Source: Verpa conica | Taxonomy: Eukaryota > Ascomycota > Pezizomycetes > Pezizales > Morchellaceae | NCBI GenBank assembly: GCA_033030425.1 | Contig: JAUFSD010000007.1 | Coordinates: 496,001-560,000, forward strand | DNA length: 64,000 nucleotides | Reading direction: 5' to 3' | Shown here: positions 1 through 11,816 of the stretch, in pieces | Layout of the letters: each line of letters opens with the position of its first letter | How positions within the stretch are numbered: the first letter of the stretch is position 1 | Program-made: the position numbers and the translations under genes | Notes under the pieces: model-generated | The model's database searches: none | Seen by the model: only the letters and a program-made list of their open reading frames with translations | Told to the model about the DNA's origin: nothing

Positions 1-963
1 CACCTGAGGATGCTACTAGTCAAGCGATTGCAGACAACCTCATTGAATTCTTACAGCATGAAGTCACAAAGGTATTCCCCTCGCATCATACTCTATTTTA
101 GATAGCTCTAACACACCTAGGGACGCCTCCCCGCAAACCTCCTCCCACTCCAATCCGGTATTGGTAACATTGCCAATGCTGTCATTGGTGGTCTTGCCAA
201 AGGAAAAGCCAACTTCTCCAACCTCACTGTCTGGACTGAAGTTCTCCAAGACTCCTTCCTTGATCTCTTCGACTCTGGCCATCTAAACTTCGCAACCGCC
301 ACATCCGTCCGCTTCTCCCCTGACGGTTTCAAAAGATTCTACAAAGACTGGGACAACTACCATAACAAGCTTATCCTCCGTCCCCAGACCGTCTCTAACC
401 ATCCAGAGATTATCCGCAGACTTGGTGTTATCGGAATGAACACTCCGGTCGAAGTCGACATCTACGCCCACGCAAACTCCACCAATGTCTCTGGATCCCG
501 GATGTTGAACGGTCTTGGTGGCTCTGCAGATTTCTTAAGGAATGCAAAAATATCGATAATGCATACGCCTTCAACCCGGCCGTCCAAGAAGGACCCTAAT
601 GGTGTCTCCTGTATCGTCCCGATGGTCTCACATGTTGACCAGACTGAGCACGATCTGGATGTAATTGTTACCGAGCAGGTTTGTCTCTTGTACCCTCCCT
701 TTACTTCACAGCGCTAACATAACACCTCCCCCCCCTAGGGTCTCGCTGATGTCCGTGGATTATCCCCTCGTGAGCGTGCTCGCGTCATCATCGAGAAGTG
801 TGCACACCCCGAATACAAACCCCAACTTAAGGATTACTTCGAGACAGCCGAGAGGATCTGTTTGAAGAAGGGATGGGGCCACCAGCCCCATATGCTCGCG
901 AATGTGTTCAAGATGCACACTGAGCTCGAGAGGACTGGGACTATGAAGATTGATTCGTGGTAG
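1..963 (+). CDS. ACH1: Acetyl-CoA hydrolase / CoA-transferase (Ach1), 3' part
   Basis: This is the C-terminal part of an Ach1-type protein; the gene runs off the left edge. Ach1 is a mitochondrial enzyme that hydrolyses acetyl-CoA or moves CoA between acetate, propionate and succinate, and helps detoxify acetate and propionate. Exons read as 1-71, 121-678 and 739-963, with introns 72-120 and 679-738; the joined frame is open to the TAG at 961. Visible family blocks are [20 protein letters not shown], whose glutamate probably corresponds to the family's catalytic Glu (inference), the glycine-rich [17 protein letters not shown], and [18 protein letters not shown] spanning the second splice junction. 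The end, TGTMKIDSW, looks complete. The next gene is convergent, about 0.9 kb away. The N-terminal CoA-transferase half and any targeting peptide lie outside the window. Confidence 0.93.
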
Positions 964-1847
964 ATATTGTATGTAATTTTCTAGAAAAAATGTAGTACTC
1001 CATGTAAATATATTTGCGTATTAGTTTTTTAGAGTATGGAAATAGTTTCTAGTCTCCGGGCTGTAATTGGATTTCTATGTTACCCTAGTCCTATTGGTTT
1101 GTAAGACATAGGATCTCACTCGGCAACCTGGACTTTTTTACGGGGAAATTTATAAAATTTCTGAACTTCTGAGGGTTTTTGGGAAGCTGCCAAGCCACTA
1201 GAGAACTGTCAAAAAGCTTATTTATTGCCTTTCTAGGACTAGTTTCATCCAAATAGTCAAGAGGGAAGTAATGTACTATATTTGTATAGAGAAGAAAAAA
1301 CACCCTATAGAACAATATACCCAGTTGCAAAAGAACTATACACTCTCCAGAACAAAAAAACCACACTCCATCAGGAGAGGGAAAGGAGAAAAACCATCAC
1401 CATCCTCATCAAGTTCCAAATTCTCACATCGTGTTCCAACAGCGCCATTTATTCATCCACACCAGCGCAGTCCCACATCCAGCCCGGAACCAAGGTCTCT
1501 AGCAGATTAACATACGGATTTCTGGTCGATGAAATATGCCCCCAAAGGAAAAAAGAGGGTAAAAGGGAGAAGAAAGGACGCCGACCCAAGTTGACAAGAA
1601 ATAATAAAACAAGAAAAAGAAAGTTTCCATACCCCAACCACATTCCGGTAATAACACTGAAGGGAAAAATCAAAATTTAGGGAATTAACTCAAAAACCCT
1701 AACGAATAAGAAACCGCAGTCCAACCAACCAGCTCAGCCCATAAGCCGTAGCACATAAAATCAGAAACACAATCATAGAAAAAGGAATCCACAAACACCT
1801 CATACCCCACTCAAACACTCACACTCCCACACTCTATTCTCTGCCAT
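964..1847. other. Convergent 3' intergenic region
   Basis: This non-coding DNA lies between the stop codons of the acetyl-CoA hydrolase gene (+) and SPT20 (-). It is AT-rich with A-runs near 1300-1370 and 1545-1690, and probably holds both 3' UTRs. Short open frames here show no codon bias or family resemblance. No RNA gene or repeat was seen. Confidence 0.6.
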
Positions 1848-4800
1848 CTACTGCCTCCCCCCCCTCCCCATACCCTGGCCGGCATTCCTCATCATCATCA
1901 CCATCTCCCTATTCATCCCTGGCGGAATCTGCATCCCTCCCGCCATTCCACCTCCTGGCTGCATACCATTCATACCTCCCATCATCATCCCACCTCCACC
2001 ACCGGGGCCACTAAGCGCGAACTGCAGATCCTGAAAATTGTGTTGCTGCGGTTGCTGCGGCCTTCCACCGACAATCGGATTCCCTGGACGGAGACTCGCA
2101 CCAGAGGTCTTACCAATGATTGTTGCACGTGCGCCGCCATGGTTCATATTTTGGTTCATATTCCCGTTCTGCTGCTGCTGAGCCATTTGCGCGAGCATTT
2201 GCTGCTGTTGATGCTGCTGTTGCTGCTGTTGCGCATGCTGTGCTGCAAGCATTGCATTTTGGTGTTGTTGTTGGGGGGTTAGTTGTGGAACACGAGGGGA
2301 AGCATGTTGCATGAGTGGAGACTGCTGAGGGATACGGGGGGAATTATGTTGCATGTGGGGAGATGGGTGGCCTAGGTGCGGCGATTGGTGGCCGATGTGA
2401 GGTGAAAGGTGAGTTGGCCGAGGGGATTGATGTTGAGCAGCTTGCTGAAGGCGTTGCTGCATTTGTTGTTGAAGACCTTGGCTATATTGTGCAGAAGTAG
2501 GAGCAACTTGCGCTGCGTTGGTAGGGGGCTGTGACATTTGGTGGTGTTGCTGTTGTGGGGGATGTGTCTGCGGCTGCATGCTGAGCTGGTGATGGGCAGC
2601 CTGCTGCATATGCTGTTGATTAGCCATATGAGCTTGCGGCTGTTGCGGCTGTTGCGACTGTTGAGGCTGCTGAGGTTGCTGAGGTTGTTGAGGTTGTTGA
2701 GGCTGCTGTTGCTGCTGAGCTTGCTGCTGAGCTTGCTGCTGAGCCTGCTGCTGAGCTTGCTGTTGAGCCTGTTGTTGAGCCTGCTGCTGAGCCTGCTGCT
2801 GAGCTTGCTGCTGGGCCTGCTGCTGGGCCTGCTGCTGGGCCTGTTGTTGAGCCTGTTGTTGAGCCTGCTGTTGCTGAGCTTGCTGCTGAGCTTGCTGCTG
2901 TTGAGCTTGCTGCTGCTGCTGAGCTTGCTGCTGGTGTTGTAATTGTGCATGCTGCTGAGCTTGTTGCTGCTGCTGCTGAGCCTGTTGAGCCTGCTGCTGA
3001 GCCTGCTGGATTAAAATCTGTTGGCGTTGAGTTTGACCTTGTTGTGCCATATGATGTTGTTGCGCGGCCCTCATTACATGAGCTGGACTATTGCTTGCCC
3101 CTTGCACTTGCACTTGCACTTGCCCTTGCCCTTGCCCTTGCCCTGCACCAGCGCTCCCAGGCCGAGCGGTAGCTGGGACACCATTGACCTGAGCCGCAGT
3201 ATTAGGAACGACGCCCCTCACCATAGGCATTTGCCCTTGTGCCATCTGAGCTGGATTTAGAGGTCCCATTGTAATGGGTCCCTGTGCCAAGACCGGACTT
3301 CCCTGTTGTGATGATCTGCTAGCTGCCATTCTCCTCTCTTCTTCCCTCTTCTTCATATCCTTTTGTCTGTCCATCTGCTGCCGCAGACTATCTGCTTTTT
3401 CCTTTTCCTTTTGCTCATTTTTCTTCCGTTTGATATCCTCAAGCAACTTAAATCTCTTGAAACTCGGTTCGAAGCCGCCGCCGACACCTACACCATCGCC
3501 AACTGCTGACTCTGGCTGAATATGGGAAGATGCTGGGAAGTGTCGTTCATCCATAATGAGTAATACTCGTTCCTCTTCTGCAGCTTGTGCCTCATCTGCT
3601 GCCAACTCTGCAGTTGTTCTCTTTCGAGATTTAGGTGGGGGTAGCGGAAATGAATTCAGTGGATTTCGCAGGGTGTTGATGATTTTCTGACAATGCTCGG
3701 CGTCTTTAGCAGGGGTGAGTAGAAGAGCTGGCGAAGTAGCCAGCAAAACACTTGCTTCAAACTGGGCCGCAGTTTTTTCAGTTATCACAGTGGTTGTAAA
3801 TTTCGTTTTAGCGGAATTTGCTGTTGGTGTTGGAGGTATTGGAATGGTAGCGGAGGTTGGTGTAGCGACCGTAGATGTAGGTTGCTGTCGTGAGAAGCTA
3901 TTTGATCTTACAAAGACAGGGGTGGATGCCAGAACGGCCATATCTCCATGGAGGGTCATCGGTGATGGGTGAAGGACTGTGGTAAATATTCTAGTCTTTT
4001 TCTCTAGTTTCGTGTCCTTTTCATCCTTCTCTTCTTTCAACTTTGATGTATTTTCTTTATTATTCTCACCGTCTCCGGGTTTTGATTTTGTGATCAGAGG
4101 GCTTGCCTTGAAAGGAACAAAAGGTGATGGCGTAAGCCATAGGCTGTGATTGTGAATAGAGTATGGGATATCTTTGTTGACATTTGTCTTTAAAGAAGAA
4201 GCAGTTGTGGCAGAGCGATGATCATGGATTTGCACAATAAGACAACCTAAGAAGTCAATTAGTTAAGAAATTTGATACCAGCAAAGGGATATTGCAATGG
4301 TACCATCATAGAATTTTGTTCCGGCATCCCGGAATTCTTCTACTACTTCGTGGGGAATGATTTCAGACTTGAGATATTCTAAGAAAGCCTGTGGCACCAT
4401 ACGCAGAAATTTTCAGTATCCATCCAATCAAAATAACCCGATGATCATCGCCGCCACATTATGCAGGGGGAAAAAGATGAACAAAGCAGGGGTTATCTTA
4501 CCTTCATAGGACTTCCATAACTAAAGCTTCCATCCTGCCCTTCAAACCGGAAGTGCTGAGGATGTAGATGTATTACAACACTTGGTGCTTGGCCCCGAAA
4601 CTTCTCGAGAATGGATGAAGTAGTAGTAACGAATGGTTTCCGTGGGAGCTTCTTCTTCTACACGCCGAATTTCTAAAGTCAGCTGGTGTCCTCGTATTTT
4701 ACAGTTCTGCATTTCCATGATAGTTTCCCATTATAGTTGTGCGCCGCCCTTCTTCCGCTCCATACCGTGACAAATGGCAAAGGTTTCTTTCCCGAAATGC

Positions 4801-5227
4801 GGGGACCAACCTTTGCCGGTGCTCCGCGAACAACTATACTCTCGCCTTCTTCCTCTACTCCAGCACCCTTTCCCTTGTCGTCAACACTGCCCCCTCTACC
4901 CTTTCCTTTTGCTAGATTTGCGAATTCACCAGGCTTGTGAGCTGTTCTTCGGCGTTCGGATATCCTTGTGCCTGGGCCAGTGTTCGCATTTGACATGGCA
5001 CCATTAGGACCCCCTGACCCACCATTATTCCCACCACCATTCGAGTTGGGAGTAGGTGAGGGTAATGGAGGAGGTCGCGTCTTTGTCCCAGACCCAACCG
5101 ATCGTTGCTGTCCAGGAGGGAGATGCTTCCCTGTATATGTACGTGGAGTGGAGTTGGTGACTGGATTCAACTTTATACGGGAATGCAGTGGGGGTGTCTT
5201 AGATGATGTTGATGTTGAGGTGGACAT
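1848..5227 (-). CDS. SPT20: SAGA complex subunit Spt20
   Basis: Spt20 is a structural subunit of the SAGA histone acetyltransferase/coactivator complex in the nucleus. Exons read on the minus strand as 5227-4703, 4657-4502, 4388-4304 and 4246-1848, with introns of 45, 113 and 57 nt, giving about 1054 aa. The Spt20 domain covers roughly residues 140-265 and crosses all three introns: KKPLPFVTVWSGRRA, VVIHLHPQHFRFEGQDGSF, EYLKSEIIPHEVVEEFRDAG and FYDGCLIVQIHDHRS, the last motif joined exactly by the third splice. A basic coiled segment follows (FKLLEDIKRKKNEQKEKEK, about residue 515-535), then a long Gln/Ala tract, SPHxxHxSP-like repeats, and a Gly/Met-rich tail. The start at 5227 (MSTSTST) is the first Met of the open frame; a longer N-terminus is possible. 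The tract makes this protein longer than yeast Spt20 (about 600 aa). Confidence 0.9.
2640..3015 (-). repeat. SPT20: In-frame 12-bp minisatellite encoding (QQQA)n
   Basis: Within the last SPT20 exon a 12-base unit, GCYTGYTGYTGR on the plus strand, is repeated head to tail and codes for Gln-Gln-Gln-Ala on the minus strand. It is flanked by a (QQP)n stretch at 2640-2710 and mixed QQA/QQQQ at 2860-3015. The variation is mostly synonymous third-position C/T, so the units are not perfectly homogenised. The unit length is divisible by three, so copy changes keep frame. Confidence 0.9.
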
Positions 5228-6484
5228 GTCTTGTCCGTGTATTAGGGGAGGGGGGGTTGATTGATGATGGGGGGGATGATCAGATCCAGGGGGGGGTGTG
5301 GTCTGTCGTTGTTGTTGTTGAATTAAGGTTATAGGGCTGCAGACTAACGTGATGACTTATTTTTGTATGAGGGGTTATATGTAGAACGGGGGACGAGTGA
5401 TGTTACTATAAGATATAGATGTGGTATAACGTATGCCGTGTGGCGTGGATACTGTGGGATGAGGCTCTGCAGCAAAGGAGTGGTGGGGGAAGTTGGGGGC
5501 TGGCTGGCTGACGTGACAGAGCTAAAGTGAGGTTGCTAGACGGTTTCCATGAAGCTATGTTGTAGCTGTCTATGGCCGGTCCTTGTACTCGGTAAATCAC
5601 GTAAGGTAGATACGGCCCGGGTGAAAGAGAGCGCGCGCGCCGCCGTGTGGAAGTTCTCAGGATATACGTCCGGCGATTGGCGATTGACGGATATGACCGG
5701 CAGACGATACGGAGGGGGGCGGGCACGAACTGCGCTGCTGCTTTTTGTTGCGGCGGTAAGGAGAAGAGAGCTCGGCGCAAGGCGACGTTGAAGATGTTAC
5801 CGTTCCTGCAACTGCTGCCTAGAGGGGACTCCTGGGAATGATGGGGCTCTCGCTCTCACGCTTTCCCCTGCTTAGTCACGTTCTCACCCGTGCGCAGGCT
5901 GGCTACATGTATCCATGCTGTCGGGATGCGGCCAGATTTCGTACCCACCATCAGACACACTCACTTATCTTCAGCCCTTTTCCCGCTGCCCAAACTGCTT
6001 GACGTTCCATCTCTCCTTCTTCGATACCGATATCTCTTGTCTCGCCCCCTGACGCTCTTTATCACCCCTCCTCCCCACCAATTGCTAATACTACATAGGT
6101 GCTACTGCGGTACCCATTGTACAGTGGGCTAACTATAAGAGTTTGTAAGTTACTGGTGCACTTCCTTCTCTTTCTCTCCCTTCTCTCCCTCTCTACTCTT
6201 GTCAACCCTCCCATGACTCTCTCGCTCTACCCAAAGGTTTCTGGCTGGGTAAATAGTTATCTAATCTCTCTATAGACAGGTCCTACTACGTCTAGCTGCA
6301 TACCTGTCGCGTGCTCGTATCTAAGGGCCACAAAACAGAGCCAACCACCCCCATCACTCTTCACCACCACAACCCCTTTCCCCTTCCCTTCCCTTCCCTT
6401 CCCTTTCCCCTTCCTCTTCTCCTTACCTTTGCCATTTCATCCCAACCATTATCCATCTATTCCATTTCTTCACTCAAAAAAACA
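5228..6484. promoter_or_regulatory. Divergent promoter region SPT20 / PIS1
   Basis: This 1.26-kb region lies between the divergent starts of SPT20 (-) and the PI synthase gene (+). It holds G-runs and a TTG triplet run near 5225-5325, a short GCGCGC stretch near 5632-5642, and a pyrimidine tract of TTCCC units at about 6373-6425, just upstream of the PIS1 start and typical of fungal core promoters. Open frames inside have no recognisable product. Confidence 0.5.
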
Positions 6485-7367
6485 ATGGCCAAATCAAAAT
6501 CTCCTACCAGGGTCAAGTCCTCGGCAATGTCCGCAGAGCCTCGTTCTGAAAACATCTTCCTCTTCATCCCTAATTTGATCGGTATGCAGCCCTATCACCG
6601 GTTCTAACCATCAAGTATTCATACAATCTCGCTAATGTAACCTCCCTAGGCTACGCTCGAGTTGTCCTTGCGGGTGCCTCTCTCTACTATATGTCCTATC
6701 ACCCCCACTATTGCACTATCCTCTACTCCATCTCTTGTCTCCTCGATGCTCTGGATGGCTATGCCGCTCGTAAATACAACCAGTCTACCAAGTTTGGTGC
6801 TGTGCTGGACATGGTCACCGACAGATGTACGACGAGTTGTTTACTCTGCTTCTTGTCCTCGGCGTACCCCAAGTGGGCCATTTTGTTCCAGTCCCTGATC
6901 AGCTTGGACCTGGCAAGCCACTACATGCACATGTGAGTCTATAGTACCTGTGACTTGTATAAACCCGGGGAATACTGAACAATGAATCCATAGGTACGCA
7001 TCGCTAGACCGTGGCGCAGGCTCTCACAAAAAAGTTGAGAAGACGCGTTCCCGTATCTTAAACCTCTACTACTCCAATAATGTACTTATTTCCCCTGATT
7101 TTTGTGTCAGTCAAGTTTTCAATTGGCCTAAAGCTAATCTATTCACAGAAAGTACTATTTGTCTTTTGCGCGGCGAACGAGGTCTTCTTCCTTGCCATGT
7201 ACCTTCTCAGTTTCCCACAGTTCATGACAATTCATTCATGGCCGTGGGTTGTTGCGGCGATCACATTTCCTGTTTGCGCCGCAAAACAAATCGTTAATGT
7301 CGTACAGCTGGTTAAGGCTGCTGTTTCAATAGCTGAGGGTGATGTGGAGGCACGCAGAAAGCAGTAA
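6485..7367 (+). CDS. PIS1: CDP-diacylglycerol-inositol 3-phosphatidyltransferase (PI synthase)
   Basis: The enzyme joins CDP-diacylglycerol and myo-inositol to make phosphatidylinositol and CMP in the ER membrane. Exons are 6485-6581, 6650-6932, 6994-7081 and 7149-7367, giving 228 aa, close to yeast Pis1 (220 aa). The CDP-alcohol phosphatidyltransferase signature is complete: D65xxD68G69xxA72R73, then G82xxxD86xxxD90 (LLDALDGYAARKYNQSTKFG followed by AVLDMVTD). The N-terminus NIFLFIPNLIGYARVVLAG begins the first membrane segment. Later hydrophobic stretches and the KVLFVFCAANEVFFLAMYLL block match PI synthase rather than other members of the superfamily. The second splice joins HMHM to YASLDRGAGSHK; the third joins YYSNN to KVLF. 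The C-terminus is short and charged (EGDVEARRKQ). All catalytic aspartates are present. Confidence 0.95.
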
Positions 7368-8627
7368 AGTCTGAATTATGAAGTTGGGTTAGGAGTTTTG
7401 GCAGTTAGGGCTAATGAAATGGCTAACTAAAGGCCATACTCTTGATCTATGTGGCGAGTAAGATGTATGCTGAAATAGGGTAAGTGAAGGGATGTTGTTT
7501 ATAGACATGGAGGACAGGACGGCTTCAATTTTTTCTTTTTTGCGACTGGCGTTGTCGTTATAGGGCCTTCTTTCACGCTAAACATTTTATTACTAGCTTT
7601 CTACTTGGAGAGGCTTCTTCGATCCTAATTGTGGAATAGATAAAAGTATTGAACCTTCTCTCTATAGCAAGGCCAACTCTTTTCTCTTTTCTTGTTTCGT
7701 ACATTTACCCTTTTATCATTTCTATTATTCTTTTTTTTTTCTTTCTTAGTTTTTATTACCCTCTTGGTCTTATTTTGTAGAATAAATTTCATTTGAATTG
7801 AAGTGCTTGAACGTATAGCTGTAGTGTAATTAGGGCGGGTGGGGTGGATGGTATAGATGGATTGTTTTATGACTTTATAGGGATTTGTCTCTCCCGTATC
7901 ACTATACTTTACAGATTCTTTTTCTTTTCCCTTAGTAGGGGTTTAAGATAGAGAGTATATTCTGATAGCGTGGGAGCCGTGACTGGTTTCTAGGTGCCTT
8001 CTGAATGACATATATTTAGCTAGTATACTCCTTACGAAAAATAGACCATGAGGCATAAAGTGATAGAATCTTAAACTATCAATAGTTGCGAATTAATAAG
8101 TATGGTATCCTTAAGACTAATATTGCAGATGCATAAAAATATTCCAATTCAGTTCACACATCAATTAATTACATGCGCTTAGCTACTGGCATGCGTGAAT
8201 AAAACGGAAATCCGGTCAAGCCTCTTATCATATAGCTACATGTATGCTAAAGTCTAGCTGGGTGGGAGGTCTTGAGTGTTTGGTCTCAAAAACTGACATT
8301 ACTAAGGAGGCTGTACTTGTAAGGTAGTTATGTAGTTATTATAGGTATATATATGCCTTATAGTACAGGTCTACTGTACCCCAAGCATAATTAATGAACT
8401 ACGTGCTAATAGGGGGATTTTGGAGTGTAGAAAGGCCAATCAACAAGAAAAAGAAAAAGAAGATAGACCCATGCATGTATCAACGAATAAAATTGCTGTA
8501 ATTCTAAGATATGGGTAATTACTGGTCAATATGCCGGTAGCTGCCGCATTGACAAGCATCGCCTGAGGGATTGCAGCTTTATGAAAGAACTGCACATCAA
8601 GGGATTCTTGATTCCGATCGAGGGTGA

Positions 8628-8687
8628 GGGTTTATCATTGAACACATGCAGAGGGATGGGTTTATCATTGAACACATGCAGAAGGAT
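8628..8687. repeat. Two-copy 30-bp tandem repeat
   Basis: Two adjacent 30-base units beginning GGGTTTATCATTGAACACAT differ at one position (8653 versus 8683). They lie in non-coding DNA and have no obvious function. Confidence 0.9.
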
Positions 8688-8954
8688 TTGCGATAACCGA
8701 TTGAAAGGTGCCAACAATTACGATCTAAACAAGTTTCCACCATCGCGATAGATTATTTCTTTTCTTGCTAAGGCTGCACTACTTACTCGGGCTGAACTCC
8801 CTGGTCAAAGATTCTCACCGCAGTTTTTGCGCTCAGTGTAATGGCCACATGTCGTCCTCCTACCGAAACAAAAGGGGCTCAGGAGATCTTAGAACGTACA
8901 GTCATACGTGAGCACAGCCCCATCATCGCGTCGGAGAAGCAGAGTCACGCGCCA

Positions 8955-8971
8955 ACGCGTTCCCAACGCGT
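8955..8971. promoter_or_regulatory. Paired MCB (ACGCGT) boxes upstream of the ligase-like gene
   Basis: ACGCGT occurs at 8955-8960 and 8966-8971, 11 bp start to start, about 370 bp upstream of the start codon at 9335. ACGCGT is the fungal MluI cell-cycle box bound by MBF-type complexes at G1/S genes. Assigning it to this promoter is inference from position. Confidence 0.6.
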
Positions 8972-9334
8972 CTTCCGGGCGCGAGATCGCGTGGTAGGGT
9001 TGTTGATGAACTTGCGACTTGCAAGCAACAATGACTCAACAACGGCTGCCAGCGACGTTGTGTAACAGATCTTTGTCTCACTTTGGCGATTCGCCATATG
9101 ATGTGCATGAGGCTTCCATACTCGAGCCAACAGGATGATTCATAGCCTTCCTTGGCTAACATTCCGGATATGGAAACTGACAAGCGCTGGAACGAGGCAG
9201 GAATGTATAAAAACTCAGGCCCTTCATCCTGATATTTTATATTCAGCAGAAACTTGATTAAGTAGCCTTATAATCACTATACAAATCTCTCATTCAATCC
9301 CCTCATTCAATTCCTCATACCAATTTTACCCACA

Positions 9335-11056
9335 ATGTCAAGAATAGAAGTAGCTGGACGCAAAGACGAGCTGGCTGAGATTGTAAGCCTTTTTATCTTT
9401 GAATTTATGTATCTTTTCCCCTTCAATTGCTCTAACACTATTATTTGCATTATTAGGATGGCTATAAGCCTAAAGTTATCCTCAGAGATGGCCACTCTAT
9501 AGACGCAACATCGCAATCTTCAGATAAAACTTATACTATGAAGCGCACCGGCGACCACTGTTAGTTTGATCCTCCAATTACACCTCCAATTCCTCATAAA
9601 ATTTTATATATTAATACACGATATAGACTACTGTACATGTCCATCCTGGCGTAGGGCCGGTGGCCCTGTCAATGGGAGAACCTGCAAGCATCTTCAGGGC
9701 TTGCTAGGACTAGATTATGAGGAGGCGCGTATGGAATTGAAGAATCCTAGTGCACCGCCGCCAAAGAAGACCACAGCATTCCAAAAGAAGCGGAAGGCAG
9801 AAGAAGATGCCCTCGAAGAGGAAGAGGAAGAAGTGGAAGTACCCAGACATTCTCCAAAGAAAGGCAAGGTCGAAATAGCCGCGAAACAGAAACCTAAACC
9901 TAAGACTATGGAAGAAGAGGAAGAGGAAGAGGAAGAGGATGATGACGACCATGATGACTCTGATGAAGAGGATTATAAGCCCGAGCCCAATAAGAAGGGT
10001 AAAAGGGCTGCCAAAAGATCTACCCCAGACGGTAACGAAGACGGCAGTGAAGACAGCGAAGAGAAACAAGTATCGAAGAAAACAAGAAACACAAAAGCAG
10101 CTTCAAAGTCAAGAGTTATTAGTGACGAAGAAATCGAAGATCTAAAGTCATCTCGCCCAAAGAGAAAGACTGAACCTGTCAAGAAACTCAAAGACGCATC
10201 CTTCAAGCCTCTTCTCGCTGAAAAGTGGGACATCGATAATGGCAAGGACCCGAAAGGCTACCTCATCTCCGAGAAGCTCGACGGAGTTCGCGCATACTGG
10301 AACGGGAAGACTTTTCTCAGTCGTGAAGGTAACCCCTTCTACGCACCAGAATGGTTCACCAAGCGTATGCCAAAAGATGTTTGTCCCCCCTCATCTATCT
10401 ATCTCTCTATTGATCTCCATATCTAACCGTATTAGATCTGTCTCGATGGTGAACTTTTTACAGGCCGTGGTGGCTTCCAAGACTGTGTCTCTATAGTCCG
10501 CACCCAAAACAACCCCGATGCATGGAAATTCAGCGTAACCTATCAGATCTTCGACTGCCCATCCAAGGCCGATGAACCATTCGAGGACCGCATTGCATTC
10601 GTTAAAGAGACCTTCAAAAAGCTACGGATTCGCTGGGTCCACGTTCTTGAGCACACAGTGTGTAAGGACCGTGAGCATGTGCTTGAAATGCTCGACGACA
10701 TCTGCGAAAATGGCGGTGAAGGACTTATGCTCCGTGAGCCTGGATCTCTGTACGTAAATGGGCGCTCAAAGACGCTGCTGAAGGTAAAGCGGTTTTTTGA
10801 TGCGGATGCGATAGTACGTGCGCATGAGAGAGGATCGGGAAAGAATTCAAACTGTACAGGTGCTTTAAGAGTGGAGATGTTGGATGCGGTGACGGGGAAG
10901 CCGACGGGAAAGATGTTTAAGATTGGGACGGGGTTGACGGATAAGCAACGCAGGGACCCGCCGAAGATTGGAAGTATTGTAATTTATAGGTACCAGGAGT
11001 TGTCGAGGAGTGGGACACCCAGGTTTCCTTCGTTTGTAGGGGAGAGGGCAGACTAG
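9335..11056 (+). CDS. SWIM zinc-finger + minimal ATP-dependent DNA ligase fusion
   Basis: Exons 9335-9382, 9457-9559, 9627-10378 and 10436-11056 join to a 507-aa protein. The N-terminus has a SWIM-type zinc ligand set, C53xC55 ... C70xH72 (YYCTCPSW, then RTCKHLQGL), and looks like a small WGR/SWIM-style nucleic-acid module. Residues about 95-245 are a highly charged Glu/Asp/Lys linker, probably disordered and nuclear. The C-terminal 260 residues are a covalent nucleotidyltransferase: motif I SEKLDGVRAYW with K267 as likely AMP-accepting lysine, motif III near LDGELFTGRGGF, motif IV ENGGEGLMLREP, motif V LLKVKRFFDADAIV, then an OB fold ending RFPSFVGERAD. The core matches the small bacterial LigE-like ligases (adenylation plus OB fold, no extra domains), not LIG1 or LIG4. 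The role is probably DNA nick sealing in repair; this is inference. Confidence 0.85.
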
Positions 11057-11816
11057 TTTTTGACCTTTTATTTGTAGGGATGGGTTATAGGGGGAGTTGA
11101 GGAGTCAAGGTTTCGTTTTTAGACACCATTGGGTTATATTGGGAGAGACTCTTTTCTTGTTATTACTTGTACTTTCATAGTTCTAGTTCTTGTTTATTTA
11201 CTTTAATAATCAAAAAAGATGACTACTGGAAATATATAGGAGTTATCTGAATCCATCCCTGGTACTATAACGCATTGGTACTGTTTTAACTTCGAGTCTT
11301 GTGGTGAGCTATGGGATAGCATAGTTATTATCAGTGACTATACCTAGACATGGAGATTAGTCCTAAGAAAATAAAACTTTGCTTTTATAACTAATTTAGG
11401 AGATTAACCTTAGTATCTGTCCGCATTTATGGCTATGGCACGTAGGCTATATATAGTCATATTCATCACAAATTATCACTCGTAAAAATAATAAATGGAA
11501 TATATATTCCCCTCTTTTTCTTTGTTTTTCTCATTAAGTACATATTTCTACTAGATATGATACTTCAATGAACTAATTCTGTTAATTTTGGTGGGATACA
11601 TATAATTATATCGATTCTATTCAGTCAACCAGATTTATGGTTCTGTTATACAAGGTACCAGGAGATTTCAAGTCCAATGCTAACCCTAAGGTTATATTAA
11701 AGTCTATAATTATAAAATTTTGAAGGAGAAAAGAGATCAGAGTTTATATAAACATCAAGGGAATAGTAGCCAAGCCTGCTAAAAACAAACAAATGAAGTC
11801 TCGAGCTATGAAGCTC
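11057..11816. other. AT-rich convergent intergenic region
   Basis: AT-rich DNA between the convergent stops of the ligase-like gene and the STAND-like gene. No open frame, repeat or RNA gene was recognised. Confidence 0.6.

Larger units (their letters stand above)
7368..9334. other. Intergenic region PIS1 / SWIM-ligase
   Basis: Two kilobases with no convincing gene. The first part (7368-8500) is AT-rich and probably includes the PIS1 3' UTR. A 30-bp tandem duplication lies at 8628-8687. From about 8860 to 9070 the sequence becomes GC-richer and contains paired ACGCGT boxes. The stretch just before 9335 is pyrimidine-rich and likely the 5' UTR of the ligase-like gene. Confidence 0.6.

Noticed and set aside
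2538..2942. 134-codon Leu-rich open frame on the plus strand
   Set aside because: It is the antisense reading of the CAG/CTG-type repeat that codes for poly-Gln in SPT20.
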